Shown here: piece after piece, positions 23,692 to 35,562 of the stretch | Numbering within the stretch: the first letter of the stretch is position 1 | How the letters are laid out: every line of letters starts with the position of its first letter | The notes under the pieces: generated by a model | What the model saw: only the letters and a program-made list of their open reading frames with translations | Told to the model about the DNA's origin: nothing | The model's database searches: none | From: Lindgomyces ingoldianus | Taxonomy: Eukaryota > Ascomycota > Dothideomycetes > Pleosporales > Lindgomycetaceae | Direction of reading: 5' to 3' | DNA length: 64,000 nt | Assembly: GCF_010093535.1 (NCBI RefSeq) | Contig: NW_022985165.1 | Span: 411,689 to 475,688, forward strand | Position numbers and translations under genes: made by a program

Positions 23692-25087
23692 ATGGCATCT
23701 AATGCGTTGGATTCCATCATCGACGCGATCCGAACCGTCGTCGATGCCGTTGTCTCCAATCCCTCTCCATCGACGATTGGTGTCACTCTTCTAGTCCTGC
23801 TCCTGCCCTTCCTAGCCCTCTTCATCCTCGCCCTTTCCCAACGCGAACAGCCGCCTACACCTCCTCCAGGCTGTCGAAAACTCGGCCTTCAGGGAAAAAG
23901 TAACCTCTCAGACCAGTACTCCAAGAAATACAGCCGAGGAGCCGATCCCAGTCCAGAGAACCCATGGATAGTAAAAGCGCTTTTCATATATCCCCTGAAA
24001 AGCTGCGCTGGCGTCGAGCTCGGTGAGAGTGATGTCATACGCACTGGGCTAAAACACGACCGTCAATTCACTTTCGGCCAGTATGTCACGAGTCTCCCGT
24101 CCCTAGACGGCAAGGTCGAAAGCGAGTGGAATTTCATCACCCAGCGAACTTTCCCGCGTCTCGCAAAGGTTGAGACGGAGGTCTGGATCCCGGATCCAGA
24201 AGCCCCTGGCCACTCCCCCGACGCGGAATATGTAAAGAGTGAAGGGTGTCTTGTAGTCCGGTTTCCCTTTTCACCAGACGCGGACTTTAGTCTCGACGGC
24301 CTGAAAGCCTATGGCCGAATCTTAGCTGCGAGGTTGAGTGGTAAGTCAGAGCCTGTGATCGAGTTCCGCGTCCCATTCAATCCTCCCAAAGACCGGATAA
24401 AGAAAATGGGGTACAGGAGCGAGAAAATCAAGATATGGAAAGATAGCCCTGAGGCAATGAACATAGGCTGCGAAGTCCCGGAGGATGTAATGGCGAAGTT
24501 GAAGTATACGCTAGGAGTTACCAACCCGTTAAGCCTGTTCCGAATTGATACGAGCAAGTATAGGGAGGTGTTTAAGTGCGCGCCAAAAAAGAAAGACGTG
24601 GGATTCCAAACAATCATCGGAATGGCCGATTCGGTAAGCTCGTTCGCACAGCTCCCTTCTGGACCGATTGTTGATGGAACTGTAGTACCCAATGCATATC
24701 TTAAACCTCGCCTCCATTCACCATGTCTCTTGCCAACTCCCGCGCGGCTATAGCCCGCTCAACGCCCTTCGCTACCGTGCCAATGTCTACGTTACCGGGC
24801 CTCCATCCTTTAACGAAGACGACTGGGCCAGAGCTCGAATCGGAGACTGCACTTACCACATTTCCTGCCGAACAACGCGGTGTAAGTTGCCCAACGTAGA
24901 TCCAGAAACGGGGCTTGCGGACCGAAATGAGCCTGGGGCGACGATGAGGAAGTATAGGGTGATTGACAAGGGGAGTCAGAGTCCCTGTTTGGGCATGCAG
25001 GTAACGCCATTGACGGAAGGAGTGATTAGCGTTGGTGATGAAATCGAGCTGCTTGAGAGGGGGGAACACTTTTTCTTGAAAGTCTGA
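23692..25087 (+). CDS. MOSC-domain protein, mARC-like, membrane-anchored
   Basis: Exons 23692-24633 and 24686-25087 (52-nt intron, GTAAGC donor, CTGTAG acceptor) give 447 aa. A single hydrophobic segment at residues 29-49 should anchor it in a membrane. The MOSC N-terminal beta-barrel starts at IVKALFIYPLKSCAGVEL, the usual LxxYPxKSC signature. The MOSC domain follows, with RYRANVYVTG (344-352) and TRCKLPNVDPETG (378-390). Cys380 aligns with the molybdenum-ligating cysteine of the mARC amidoxime reductases, which carry the same C-x(2-3)-VDPxTG motif. This suggests a molybdenum-cofactor enzyme reducing N-hydroxylated compounds with cytochrome b5 partners, by inference from the family. It is divergent from the RecA-like gene. 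Confidence 0.88.
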
Positions 25088-25311
25088 AAAGAATGCGACG
25101 TCCACCGGCTGCCAGCACAATAACAGAGGACTTGCGGTCAACCTCTGGCAAGCATCTTGGAGTTGGAATCAAAATGATCTTTTTAGTGTAACTAGACAGT
25201 ATGGTTTCATCCTCACCATCACGCGCAGAGCGAATGCGCCCAATCCATTATTTCCCTCTACAACACCTCACCATACCCCTTCACACCTATCCCAGATTCA
25301 GATTCGTCACA

Positions 25312-26280
25312 CTATACGTAGAGCCCGCCCAAACCGCAACGTGTTTGTCCTATGAAGATACCCCGTGTCCATAGCATACCTCGCATCCCAACTCCTACCA
25401 TAAAAACGACAATAGGTACCCTCTGGCGCGTTGTTCTTTCGTCCAAATATACGAGTTGACGAAGGTGCACAGCATATACATGCCGTCGCTTCCTGGGGTT
25501 GCCTAGTTGTGTGCGGTTTGCTCTAGAGAGGTCGTAGGTCCCATCACTATATAGCTTCATACCACCAAGCTGTTGCAGTAGTTGCCGAGGGGGGTATGGC
25601 GAGTGGAGTTGGTTAGTTGGTCCGAGGCGGGGCTTGGAGCTAATTTAGAGTAGCCTGAAAGATATGAGGGAGGTTTTTAGAAAGCCAGAATTTACTTACC
25701 ATTGCTACCCGCAATGACAGCGTGGAAAGTCTCCGCGTTTGCATCCCCAGGACCACACCATTGACCCGTTTTCATAGCTAACTCGGCAGCAACTAGGTAG
25801 CTGTAAAGAGAGCATTTGATGTTAGTGGCAGGGGCAGGGTTTGCGCAGCCAGTTTTTAGTGTGTGCTTGGAGTCCCGCTCATAGTAGATATTAAAGCCGA
25901 CGCAGAACCTAATACTACTACAAAAGGTCGCACATCCATTGAAATCATAAGTATAAGTGTAAGTGGCGCCTTGGAGAACCTTGTATGTGAGGTATCCGAT
26001 CTGCTAGGTGCTGCCCTGGAAGTTGGTGAACGACTTGATACACTGAGACAGAGCCATCTCCAGGAACTAGTCTTGTGCTACTAGAAATGGGCATTCATGC
26101 TAGGAAGGGGGCGAGGGAGAGTGTACCCACCTGGTTTAAGCTTTGAGCAGTCTCTTCTTTCTGGCGCTTCCCGCTCTAATATCACGCTTGGTCACGTCAA
26201 GGGGATCTGTGGGGATGGCGGCAGCAGCGGCAGCAGCAGCACTAATAGCACTAGCGGGATTTATGTTGGTATATGGCGGA
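25312..26280 (-). pseudogene. Decayed two-lobed secreted Cys-rich fungal protein
   Basis: The minus strand keeps clear coding traces of a common fungal secreted family: FTNFQGST, NGCATFC, FCVGFNIYYERD, CANPAP.TNIKCSLY, GQWCGP and FHAVIAGSNGYSK. The AGSNG join falls on a remnant intron (25699-25655, GTAAGT..TTTCAG). A second lobe shows CTFVNSYIWTK in one frame and NAPEGTYCRFYGRSWDARY in the next, so there is a frameshift at about 25.42 kb. Another shift is needed near 25.56 kb, and an in-frame TAG sits at 26006-26004. Upstream, an alanine run followed by DPLDVTKRD (about 26.2 kb) could be the old signal/pro-region, now without ATG. In intact relatives these are extracellular wall-associated proteins of unknown function. 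A living gene with unusual splicing is unlikely given at least three separate lesions. Confidence 0.68.
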
Positions 26281-28118
26281 AACAGCTGTGAGATCTAGAC
26301 TGAGGATTGAAGGTCATCGATGGCACCTACGTAGATCATTTAGGGCTTGGAAGGTGTGGCTGCCAATCTGAAAAAAAGCAGAAACAAGTAGAGTCCAGTC
26401 CATTTTAAAATGAAACGGATGGCTTTACGCAATAAATCCGAGAAAGAGCTCAACTAGTTGTAAAGAGCGATTCTCCAGAGAAGAAACGAGGTAGCCCTGA
26501 GAAGGAGGCAGCGTCATAGAGCATCAGCGCTTGTGTTAACATATCCTAGCAAGACTTTGTTACTATCTATGTTAGTTTACATTGGACGCGCCGTCGAGCA
26601 CTGTCGTAATGACCGAAGACTACTGGCTTCTGAAGCTCGATAGATCATGGAGTCAATCCGTCGCTACCGCCTATAGAGCTGCATGTCTGCTCTTATGAGC
26701 ATCTAGAGCGATATCGGCATTGCGTGACCAGGCCGAAAACAAGAATGGAGGGAGCCCATATGGCTTCAGTTGCGCCCCAAAGCTTGCATTTGGCATTAAT
26801 GCCTCGTTCCTCGGTGAGGTTAACGATGGATACCAATAATGCGTGTAGCAAGCTATAAAGTGGAGCCGCGGGAGGAGAGAACGAGCTTCAGGAACACGAG
26901 TCCTAGCCATCCGCCCTTTGGCTAGGTCGTGTAGGCAAGGCTTGGCTCGACTTAGACGGATGTCAAAATAAGATGGCGTCAGTGCAAAAATAGAAACGGG
27001 AGCAAGCCGGCAGATCAACGCCATTCTAACCAAAGCTTGTTAAAGATCGTCAGCCTTACCAGAATCTGGACCCATGGCATTCAGGAGACCTCTGTTGCCA
27101 ATGAGATTGGCGAAAGTAATAAGAAAATTGTCCAGGCTGAGGGATCGCGTTGTTGATACTCGTAATGCAGGTTAGGCCTCCAATACGTGAAGAGTACTCA
27201 CCCTTATAAACCTAATATCGTCCCGCTTCCCATTTCTTCATTTCCCATTGGATCCTTATCTGGACCCAGCTGTGTCGGCTTCATGAGCTCGGCAAAATCA
27301 CAGCATCCAAAGTCAAATATACATCGGGGTTGATTTCTTCCTCGTTTCGAATACTTGATCTTGAGACATGCCGAGATGTTAATCCTGAGTTCGTCATGTC
27401 TCTATATTAAGGCCAACTCCTTCCTGTACCTTTTAGGCCAAGTACATTATCAAATTGTAGCTCTTCGGCCCGTCTTGTCGCTACCAAACCTCACCAATGT
27501 CATGCCCAGGCTGTTGGTACCTTTGAATCTACGGGCCTTCATCATAATTTCCGCTTTAAATCGGGGTGTTGACTTAACAGGCTAGGCAACGGTATTGTTC
27601 TAATCAGGCACTGAATACATGTGAGACTACTCCCATCACTGGGGGGGGAAAAATCTAAAGTCCCATAGATTCTATTGACGAAGTTGACCACCGCCCTTTG
27701 TCCTTCCCTACCCTAGAACTAGGACTGCGAAGGAGATCTGGAGAAATTTTGAAATCTCAAAAATGCGCCTACAATCCGGTAATTCTATATTGTCTTTGAA
27801 CTAAAAAGGAAACGGGCATATGTGATTTCCTTCATAGCGACTAGCAGCAGATAGGACCACCCCGCTAGCTTCACGTCGTCGCTCGCAAACTCACTGCTGT
27901 TGCTCTTACACAATGTAGTATCTCCTAAAGCAGACTCCTCCCAGCCCCCTCCTCCCCTCTCATTCAATTAAAGACAGTACACAGTGCAGGTTATCTCGAA
28001 TTTGTGCATTCACTGTTCCACGTGATAAAGGATCGTATTTAGACACTCTCCTTCCTCCATCACCGTCTCATATAAATAACCACTTGCAGCTACCTTGCAC
28101 GTAGTTGTCACTACCAAA
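26281..28118. other. Intergenic, no gene recognised
   Basis: About 1.8 kb between two pseudogenes. Short frames only. A TATA-like catataaata at 28069-28078 precedes the RING pseudogene by about 40 nt, fitting a former promoter. Confidence 0.45.
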
Positions 28119-28718
28119 ATGTCTGTCTTCAATTCCAGGAAGGCGTTCGTCGACCGCGACTTAGCGCCCATCCGAGCACTTGCCCCGGACGATCAAGACT
28201 GTATATACAACTCTTTCCGCTCAGGTTATGAAAACACATATCCTGAAGAGCCCAAATAACTTCGGTCCGGACATTCCATCGGCTTTGGATGTATCCTCCG
28301 CTAGGTATTTGCCAATGATACTTGTCCTTTCTGCCGTGTGAATATATTTTGAGACTGCTCATTTCAGTCCCCGGACGGGTTGTTATTTGGCGAACAAGAT
28401 GATGATTTCTTTGTACCCTACTCACTGAACATGGAAAATGCTAACTTCTTGTCTCCGTATTTCGTGTCAGGTGTCCAAGAACCCTACGTGTGGTCACCCG
28501 AGTTCTTCGACACTTGTCGCCCAGATCCGATACATGACTTGGAAGAGATTTGGTATCAAGTAACCGGAATCCATCCTGCGGATATACCCCTAAGGTCTAT
28601 TGACGACGATCTATGCCCCTGCAACACTTCTCACAGGTCCCATCCGCCGCTGGACCGGCGGACATGGGGATCTGGGGTGGCATCGGATGCGCACCCCTGG
28701 AACTTCCACACAACCTAA
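28119..28718 (+). pseudogene. Decayed RING-finger protein gene
   Basis: One frame runs from the ATG at 28119 to the TAA at 28716-28718 with no frameshift but three internal stops: TAA 28257-28259, TAG 28302-28304 and TGA 28350-28352. Across them the frame still spells a fungal RING finger: DCIYNSF (first Cys kept, second replaced by Tyr), LRSGHSIGFGCILR, a stop where the family has Trp, then FANDTCPFCRVNIF. The TAG is a likely TGG change and the Tyr a likely TGC-to-TAC change, both G-to-A. After the finger, 115 codons of acidic/aromatic sequence stay open (GEQDDDFFVPY, SPEFFDTCRPDP). Intact relatives are probable ubiquitin ligases. An intron GTATTT..TTTCAG (63 nt) would remove one stop but also the CPFCR motif, so a dead gene is preferred. 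Confidence 0.72.
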
Positions 28719-29997
28719 TACGAGTATCAGCACCACTCGTTTTTTGAGATGAATGCGGGGAAAGTAATGGACGATAATCATGGCGGGGATCCCTCGCCCT
28801 CACATATGTCTCGTGTAGTGAGGTGATCGCAGTCGGCGGCACATTTATTCAATTTGAGGTATTCATTGACATCTCCAATTACATAAACGCAGGCGCTCAT
28901 GTATGGTTCAAATATTGAAAACGAGCTTGACACCTCTATTGCCCACTAAGAAGTCGCACTAGATGATCTATTGCGTGACCGTAAACAATGGATGGTAGGG
29001 TTTGCATGTGAGACTGCGTTTAGTATCAATTGGTATGAAGATGCGATGGACCTCGATCTATCCTGAATATCAGCTCTCCTATCTGGTGGATCTAGCAGGG
29101 CCGGCCGCAAGTACTACCTTCGCGTCAATTATTACTGACGGGGGTGGTATGTTAAATGTAGTGATATTAATATCTGAGGGAAAGGAATGTATTGTTGAGT
29201 ACATGATATCTAAGATCTCTATGTAGATGTGGACGTCTATGTATGGTAGTCTGGCTATAAGCGGTCAGTCCAAGAGCTAATCTTTCACTAAACCACTTAC
29301 CTTCTCTTAACAAACCTTGTCCACTAAGCTCCTTACTTTGAGATCATCTGTTCTGCAGATATTCTAGCCAACTTTTGTTTTGCACAATCTAGAAAGGGGG
29401 AATGGAAGTCCGAGTATCCGCAGTTTCCTGTGCCTCTTTGAAGAAGCTGGAATCAGCGTGTCCAACAGGCCGCAATGTACAATTTATGTGCGTTATAACA
29501 ATTAATACGATATACTATAGGGAAAGAAGAGCTAAGGACCTAATAGCTCCCCGTAATGCTATTTTCCCGAGCAACGTGAGCAGCCAGAGCCAGGAGCTCG
29601 CTCCTAACTATTTCGTGCTTAATCTAGTGCTTCTGCAGCTGTATAGCCTTGTTAATTACTAAACTTAGCGCCAGCATTGTACTCTCACTCCTCTGTATAC
29701 TCCTTAGACCACTCGTCACCAGCAGGTGGTGTAGTCTTATAAGAGGGTCTGGCAGAGGCGCCGTGGATCGCTTTTCATTTTCTTTAAGCCTCTAAGACTT
29801 TGGATGGTATATTAACTCAATAAGGCCCGAGAGGCAGCAAGGCACGTGAGTAAGTAATTCTGCAACAAAAAGCAGTCAGTGATAGGCCATATTCTAGTTC
29901 TAACAAGCTATACTATTTATATAAGCAGGCAAAGTCTCCCTAGAGCAGCTAGATCAGCATTACGGCTGAGATTTCCGCTAATTAACCCCCCAGGGTT
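28719..29997. other. A/T-richer intergenic, no gene recognised
   Basis: Short frames only. Composition shifts to A/T-rich from about 29 kb into the inverted-repeat element. Confidence 0.45.
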
Positions 29998-30604
29998 ATG
30001 GTGTTTAATAGAACGTAACTGTTACTGTCGCTAGTGTTTTTGAGGCGTTGCTATCGGCAATAGCGTTTCGTTCTTACAGAGAGAGTGAATTAAAACGGCC
30101 TTACGGGCAGTAATAGTTACTGCCAAGTCAATTGATCGTGAAGCTACTGTTTGGTGAAGTTACTGCAGTAACTAGTATTTCTGAAGGCTCTAGAGGGTCT
30201 CGCACTTAGAGTTTATAGCAGGGATAGATAGGAAGTCATGAGGTATCTTGTACAGCGTTGGGTAGTGCTTACGCCTAATTTAATGCCACTAAGTGAGTGG
30301 ATCTCCATAGACTATATCGTCTTTGGCTGCAACGAGGAGATCAGATTGAGCAGTATCAATGTACTGCTGCAGCTTATTGCCAGGCGTGCCTCCTGTTCCA
30401 CAGCAGCCCTTGTACTATGCGCGAAAACGTCCTCCGCGAACGCGTTACCAAAACACTAAGAAATGAATTAGTATAGGCAGTTACTGCAGTAACTATAGCC
30501 TTATTAACTGTACAGTAACGGAAGGCAATTCACTTTTGTTCCAACTGCTAAAAGATTGCTACTATCAGTAAGTAGGAACAGTACTACGTTCTATTAAACA
30601 CCAT
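29998..30604. mobile_element. 607-bp non-autonomous inverted-repeat element (MITE-like)
   Basis: The left end at 29998 (atggtgtttaatagaacgta) is identical over 20 nt to the reverse complement of the right end finishing at 30604. Similarity continues inward in degenerate form (actgtt, then agtgaatt with a nearby gttactg). The same word cccagggtt flanks the element at 29989-29997 and 30606-30614, with one extra base on the right, as expected for a target duplication of about 8-9 bp. That size fits hAT or Mutator-like families. Inside are repeated gttactgcagtaac palindromes and no transposase, so it would need a helper element. It inserted in the decaying stretch near the RING pseudogene. Confidence 0.72.
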
Positions 30605-32199
30605 GCCCAGGGTTGCTTTTCTGGCAAGGGCTCTCTAAAACACTGGATTAAGTGTCACAAGCTACCCCTAAAATTCTAACTGAACGCCGTACTACAGGCT
30701 GTACTCAGGGCAACGGGTATCGTACGAACCAACAGAAGATTGCTGTACGTACATACAGCTCAAATCAACCGTAACAAGTACTAAGTAATGTGAGTAGTAT
30801 GCCCTATTGGGCACGCTGACTGGAATAACAATCTCAAGTCCTAAAGCTTCTTCTTCCACTTCTCGAAATTCTTCAAACCCACAACCTCGACGCAGCGTAA
30901 GTATTGTTGTTGTTGTCAAGATGAAGTGTAGGTGTGTTCCTACAGCACAAATTTTATATGAGAATAGCTTCGTGACTGAATATGCACATCTGGATTATGA
31001 CTGCACTTTAGTAGTCTCACCGTTGTAGATGACATCCACGGTGAATCCGTTAGTATGCTTTCCGACTAGTACCGCTTTCTAGGAAGGGAATATGGAATCT
31101 GCCTCAAAAGAATGCCACATAGATAGCTCCAACGATACGCTCAACGCGTTTGATATTCCTCCCATCACGCGGAGGACAGTAGAACTGCTCCAATACCACA
31201 TATACCGCCTTTTGCATTGAGCGCTCCGCATTGCACCCGTTGGCAGGCCTCTTGCTTTATGTGAGATCAATAAAATCTTTGTACTGAGCTTCGCTTCTCT
31301 GAGGTTGCTCTAGCCTGTTTCGGTTTTCTTCAAATCTGACTCTTTGTTCCCCCTTGCAAATGTGATGCACTTGAGTGTACCATCGTTGTAATGAGTAGCA
31401 GAGTTCTTGCTACGTACAACCCAATTGTGCTAGCGTTCAAACTCCAACTATTAGAGTTGCTTCTGCAGGGTTTTAGCTAAGCCTGGGCTTAATCCACTTT
31501 AACTTCGTTTTTGTTGATCTTGAGTGCTGTCGTAGCGGTTGGATCAGTTGCTATTTCACTCTATATAGACCCTATTTCTCGCGTATGCTCAAGTTCGAGT
31601 TCGTTTCAATAATATTCGTATTGATTACAGATAGTGGTATGCTCGTAAGATAGTAGGGGTTGTGACCTGTCAGAATGCAAGACTTAGCATGTGTACTGAA
31701 TCTAAGAAGAAGCCGGATCCATGCAATAACAGATTGGGTAAATAGAGTCGTTGTAAAGGCGATTCACTCTCAATGGCTTTCCGAGACTTCCCGAGGGATC
31801 TCTTCCACTAACGCCCATGCACTTGCCCTTGTTTTTGGAACAGACCGTGAGGGTAACAGCTCTTCACAAGCCGAGGGTTTGGAACTTTGGAGTTTCTTCA
31901 GTATATTGACTCTTATGGCATGATTTTTCGAAGGCCTTTCCGGGATGCCGGATACTGCAGACTTGTACGTCAAAACAGGAAGCCTTGCAATGAGGAGGTG
32001 AACTTTCTTCCTGGCTCTAATATCGTAAATTCTCTCAACAGATAGTCTACAAGAGCACCCACAACAATAGACTCCTTGAATGACCACAATTCAATCAATG
32101 ATATTAGGTACCTCCAACCAGCACCCTTGCGCCTCGCCGAACCAATGATCCGTAAGACAGTATGCCCAAAAGAGATATAATACAGACTCTTTCCCAACT
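30605..32199. other. Intergenic, possible degenerate remnants
   Basis: No recognisable gene. A minus-strand frame near 30692-30919 has an acidic stretch but no family match, and may be a remnant. The last few hundred bases form the 3' flank of the disulfide isomerase gene. Confidence 0.4.
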
Positions 32200-34408
32200 T
32201 CAATCGACTTTCCCGCCTCCGTTCGTACCCCCTAAAAGACCCTCTTTCCCATCTAGCTGGAAGAAGCCACCCGTATTACCAAAAGCCTTCCGGCGCATCC
32301 TTGACTTGCCCCATACTGACGCTGCTAACAAGAAGCCTATAGCTACGCCCAAAGCTAACCAAGGGTGACCGCTGCAGAAATTCCGGATGGTGAAAAAGAC
32401 GCGCTCAATGCTGCTAGTGGTGGATTTGGGACTGATCTTGGGTGGGTTTGCTACTACTTTCGAGAGAGTCTCAAGGATGGACGTTCGCGAGGGGCGTATG
32501 GGGTCACCGTTGATGGTGACATCCCAATATCTCCGGTTCTAGTTGTGTAAGAAAATGTGGAGGAGGATACTAGGACAACACTTACATCTTCATCATTGAT
32601 GATGACCTTCTCGCCCTCCTTGACATCAATGCCATATGTAGTCCGGATCCACCGCTCCCAGAAGACTCCATCGACCCAAGCAAAGCTAACAGCTTTCCGC
32701 TCAATTTCGTCCATGTTTATGCGGATGCCCTTTGCAGCCCTCAAGGCTCTCTGGTCATTTCGATCTTCGGCCTCTTCAATGCGAAGCTGCTTGGCATCCC
32801 GGAGCTCTTGACGCTCGAGTTGGAACATTTGAGTTTGCTTATCGATCCACTCCATTGCGACCTTCTTCATTTCACGCTTAGCAATGATGAACTCGTCGGA
32901 TCTTTCTCGGCTTAGTATACCAAGAACAACAAGTTTTCCGTCCATGATCTCGCGTGCATTAGAAGACGTGAGTTCAGGAACGATAGGCAACCAAACGGAC
33001 TTCATCCAGTTAAGCACTTTCCTTGCATCTCGCATGTCCTTGGGCGCCAAGACAGAGTAGTACGAAGGTTTACCATCTCTCGAGACCATCAATCGCGGCC
33101 AGGTAGAGATCTCAAAGAGCTTTGACATCTCCGGATCCTTTGTTTTGACTAGCTTGGCATGGCCGATCAAACTAAGAGTGAGTCGCTCCAAAGCTAAGAA
33201 ATCTTCGCTAGTAGTGGCATGGTCGTAGAAGTAGACGAAGATGACCTCTTCGGTCTCCTCCATCTTCCTGAAAGACTTAAGGTCGACATCGGGAACCCCA
33301 GAGCCAACTTCAACAGCATTAGCGGCGAAATCAATTAGGTCGCCAATGCCTCGAAGACCATTGTACTCGATGCGTTCGCCACCCCGGAAGAAGAGGAGGG
33401 TCGGATAGCCTTTGACATGTGCGTCCTTGCAGAGCCTCTTCTCGACATCACAATTAACCTCTCCGACATTGAGTTTCTCACGCATATCACGGGCCATCTC
33501 CTTCCAGTTGGGTCCCATGGCCTGGCAGTGATGACACCAAGGAGCGTAGAATTTGACGAACCAAGGGTCGAGAGTGTTCGTAACCATCTTCTGGAATTTC
33601 TCGGCCGTGAGCACGACAGATTCGCCGGTTGGGTTTGGAGTTGCCTTGGGCTTCTTAGGTTTAACTTCTAGTGCTGATGTTGGCTTGGCGCTCTCAGTTG
33701 CTGATGAGACCACAGCTTCTTTCTTCTTGGCCTCATCTTCAGTTTCTGGTCCAGTCTCAACGAAATTGGCCCCGACTTCAGGTAGCTTTGGACCTCCTTG
33801 TGGGCGTGATCCAGGACGAATAGACTCCAGTGTCTCCTCCACCCATTTGCTTAACGTTGATAGATCCTGCGCACCCTTCATCTTCTTAATCTCATTTCCG
33901 TCCTTGAATTGTATGATGGAGGGGAAGTTTTCAACGCCCTTCTCCGAGCACATATCCCGATAAGCAATGCAGTTGACTTTAGCAAACTTGAAGTCATACC
34001 ATCGCGTGAAAGAATTTAGCGAGTCCCCCTCCTTCTCTGGTGTGGAGGCTATGGACTTGGATGTGTAGTAGAATTCGTATAGTGTCTGCCACGTGGGCTT
34101 GAATGCCATGCAGTGAGGACACATGGGGGAATAAAACTCGACGAGCCTAGTTCACATGATTGTTAGGCATTTGCGACATATGATCCGTATTTGCATGTCT
34201 CCTACCAATTTCCCTTGCTTATATCATCGTTTATAGTTGTGCCTAGCTCTTTCATAGGCGGTACAGTCTGGCCATTGAAAATTGTGTCGGGTTCGGAGTC
34301 CTCAAGATCGTCTTTAGGTTTTGATGTAGGCTTTCCCGCAGGGGCATCTGCGGCGAGCGTGGTCACAACGGCCGCCAGCGACAACACAGAGTAAAGGAGG
34401 GCGCGCAT
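32200..34408 (-). CDS. ER membrane protein disulfide isomerase, Eps1-like, three exons
   Basis: Minus-strand exons 34408-34206, 34146-32586 and 32538-32200 give 700 aa, the size of yeast Eps1. Intron 1 (59 nt) has a GTAGGA donor, intron 2 (47 nt) GTAAGT. Residues 1-20 are a signal peptide (MRALLYSVLSLAAVVTTLAA). Thioredoxin domain 1 has FYSPMCPHC (active Cys77, Cys80). Domain 2 has KFYAPWCHHC (Cys272, Cys275) and the cis-proline in KGYPTLLFF. Further thioredoxin-like sequence follows without CxxC. The last exon adds YWDVTING and a membrane segment PWLALGVAIGFLLAASVWG, then a short basic tail. It should catalyse or proofread disulfides of membrane cargo in the ER. The continuous frame ends early at 32454 if intron 2 is ignored. 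Divergent from the complex I gene. Confidence 0.9.
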
Positions 34409-34731
34409 AGTGGCGGAAAATGGGTAGCCTGGCCGGGAAAGGCACGTGTCCTCCTGATGAGGAGGCTATATCGATATCAGGGCCACCAGTATATTGCGTC
34501 TAGGCAACTGAGGCACTTGTCAAGGAATATTGGGGTCGTCCCTTGCGATGGTTGTTGGTCGTCTGAGGGCCTGGAGTTGTTCCGGCGGAAGAGCCAGATT
34601 AGAAAGTCAAAGGAGTGCCTAGGTGAGGACAGGGGTGGTCCGAGCTTGGCAGTCCGCAACTTCACCCGTATCGCATGGTCACTTCTCACGCCAATTGTCC
34701 TCCAACCCCGCCTACAAAAGCTTCAACAACC
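34409..34731. promoter_or_regulatory. Shared divergent promoter with CACGTG
   Basis: 323 bp separate the starts of the disulfide isomerase and NDUFA5 genes. A palindromic CACGTG at 34443-34448 is a candidate bHLH (Cbf1/Pho4-like) site. Judged by sequence only. Confidence 0.45.
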
Positions 34732-35562
34732 ATGAGGGCTGTCACGAGGCTTTTTGCTGCTGTCAAGCCCAGCCAATTCCTGGAGCCCGGTGCGCCGACG
34801 GGGCTCTGCGGTTTGCTCACCCATCCGTCGCCGCGGTCTACACTGCTCTACCTCTATAGCTCGACGCTGGATAAGCTCAAGCAGCTCCCCGAATCCTCGG
34901 TATACCGCCAATCTACCGAAGCTCTGACCAAGCACCGACTATCAATCATCCAGTCGATAAAGCCCGAGGGATGGGATAAGTGGGAAGCGAAGATCAACGT
35001 GCACGTCTCCGACTTTCCGGATGACTTCAAGACCATCCAGACCTCAGGCGGAACAATGATAGATGTGCCAAACAACGAGGAGGTGGACCTCAGGGCCATT
35101 AAATATGAATGGGGCGGAGAGGTTGAGAGTGCTAATCTGGAAGGCCCTCGTTCGATGAGGGAACGGCGGGGCCAGGCCGCTAGGACAAGCGGTGCACACA
35201 AGCAGTACAACCCGGAGAAGGTGCATCGGGATATCAAGTTGGAGCCGGAACCCCCCCTTACCGCTGAACAGTATGTCTCCTCGACGAAGTTTGTCTAATG
35301 ATGGATGCTGATCAGCTAGGGTATCTGATCTCGAGGCCAAGATTGGTGCCGGATTAATCGAAGAAGTCATTCAGGTTGCTGAAGGTGAGCACAAGCTCGT
35401 GGATGAGATGGCAAAGTCAAGGGTGTAAGTGCAAGATATTCTCCCCACGTTTGTCACGTTCGCCATTGGCTCACAATAATGTACAGCTGGGAAGAGCTTG
35501 TTGAGAAAGCTCCAGAGGGTCAATGGTCATATTTTGAGCGTGGCACTCATGCATCAACCTAG
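34732..35562 (+). CDS. NDUFA5: Mitochondrial complex I subunit NDUFA5 (B13 / 29.9 kDa)
   Basis: Exons 34732-35270, 35320-35424 and 35487-35562 give 239 aa. Introns are 49 and 62 nt (GTATGT and GTAAGT donors). The start is the ATG giving MRAVTRLFAAVKPSQFLEPG, a basic mitochondrial presequence; the frame is open upstream. The body shows the fungal NDUFA5 pattern: GAPTGLCGLLTHPSPRSTLL, YLYSSTLDKLKQLP, SVYRQSTEALTKHRL. The C-terminal exon supplies WEELVEKAPEGQWSYFERG. The protein is an accessory subunit of the peripheral arm of NADH:ubiquinone oxidoreductase in the inner mitochondrial membrane. Without the two short last exons the protein would end at a false stop in intron 1. Confidence 0.95.
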
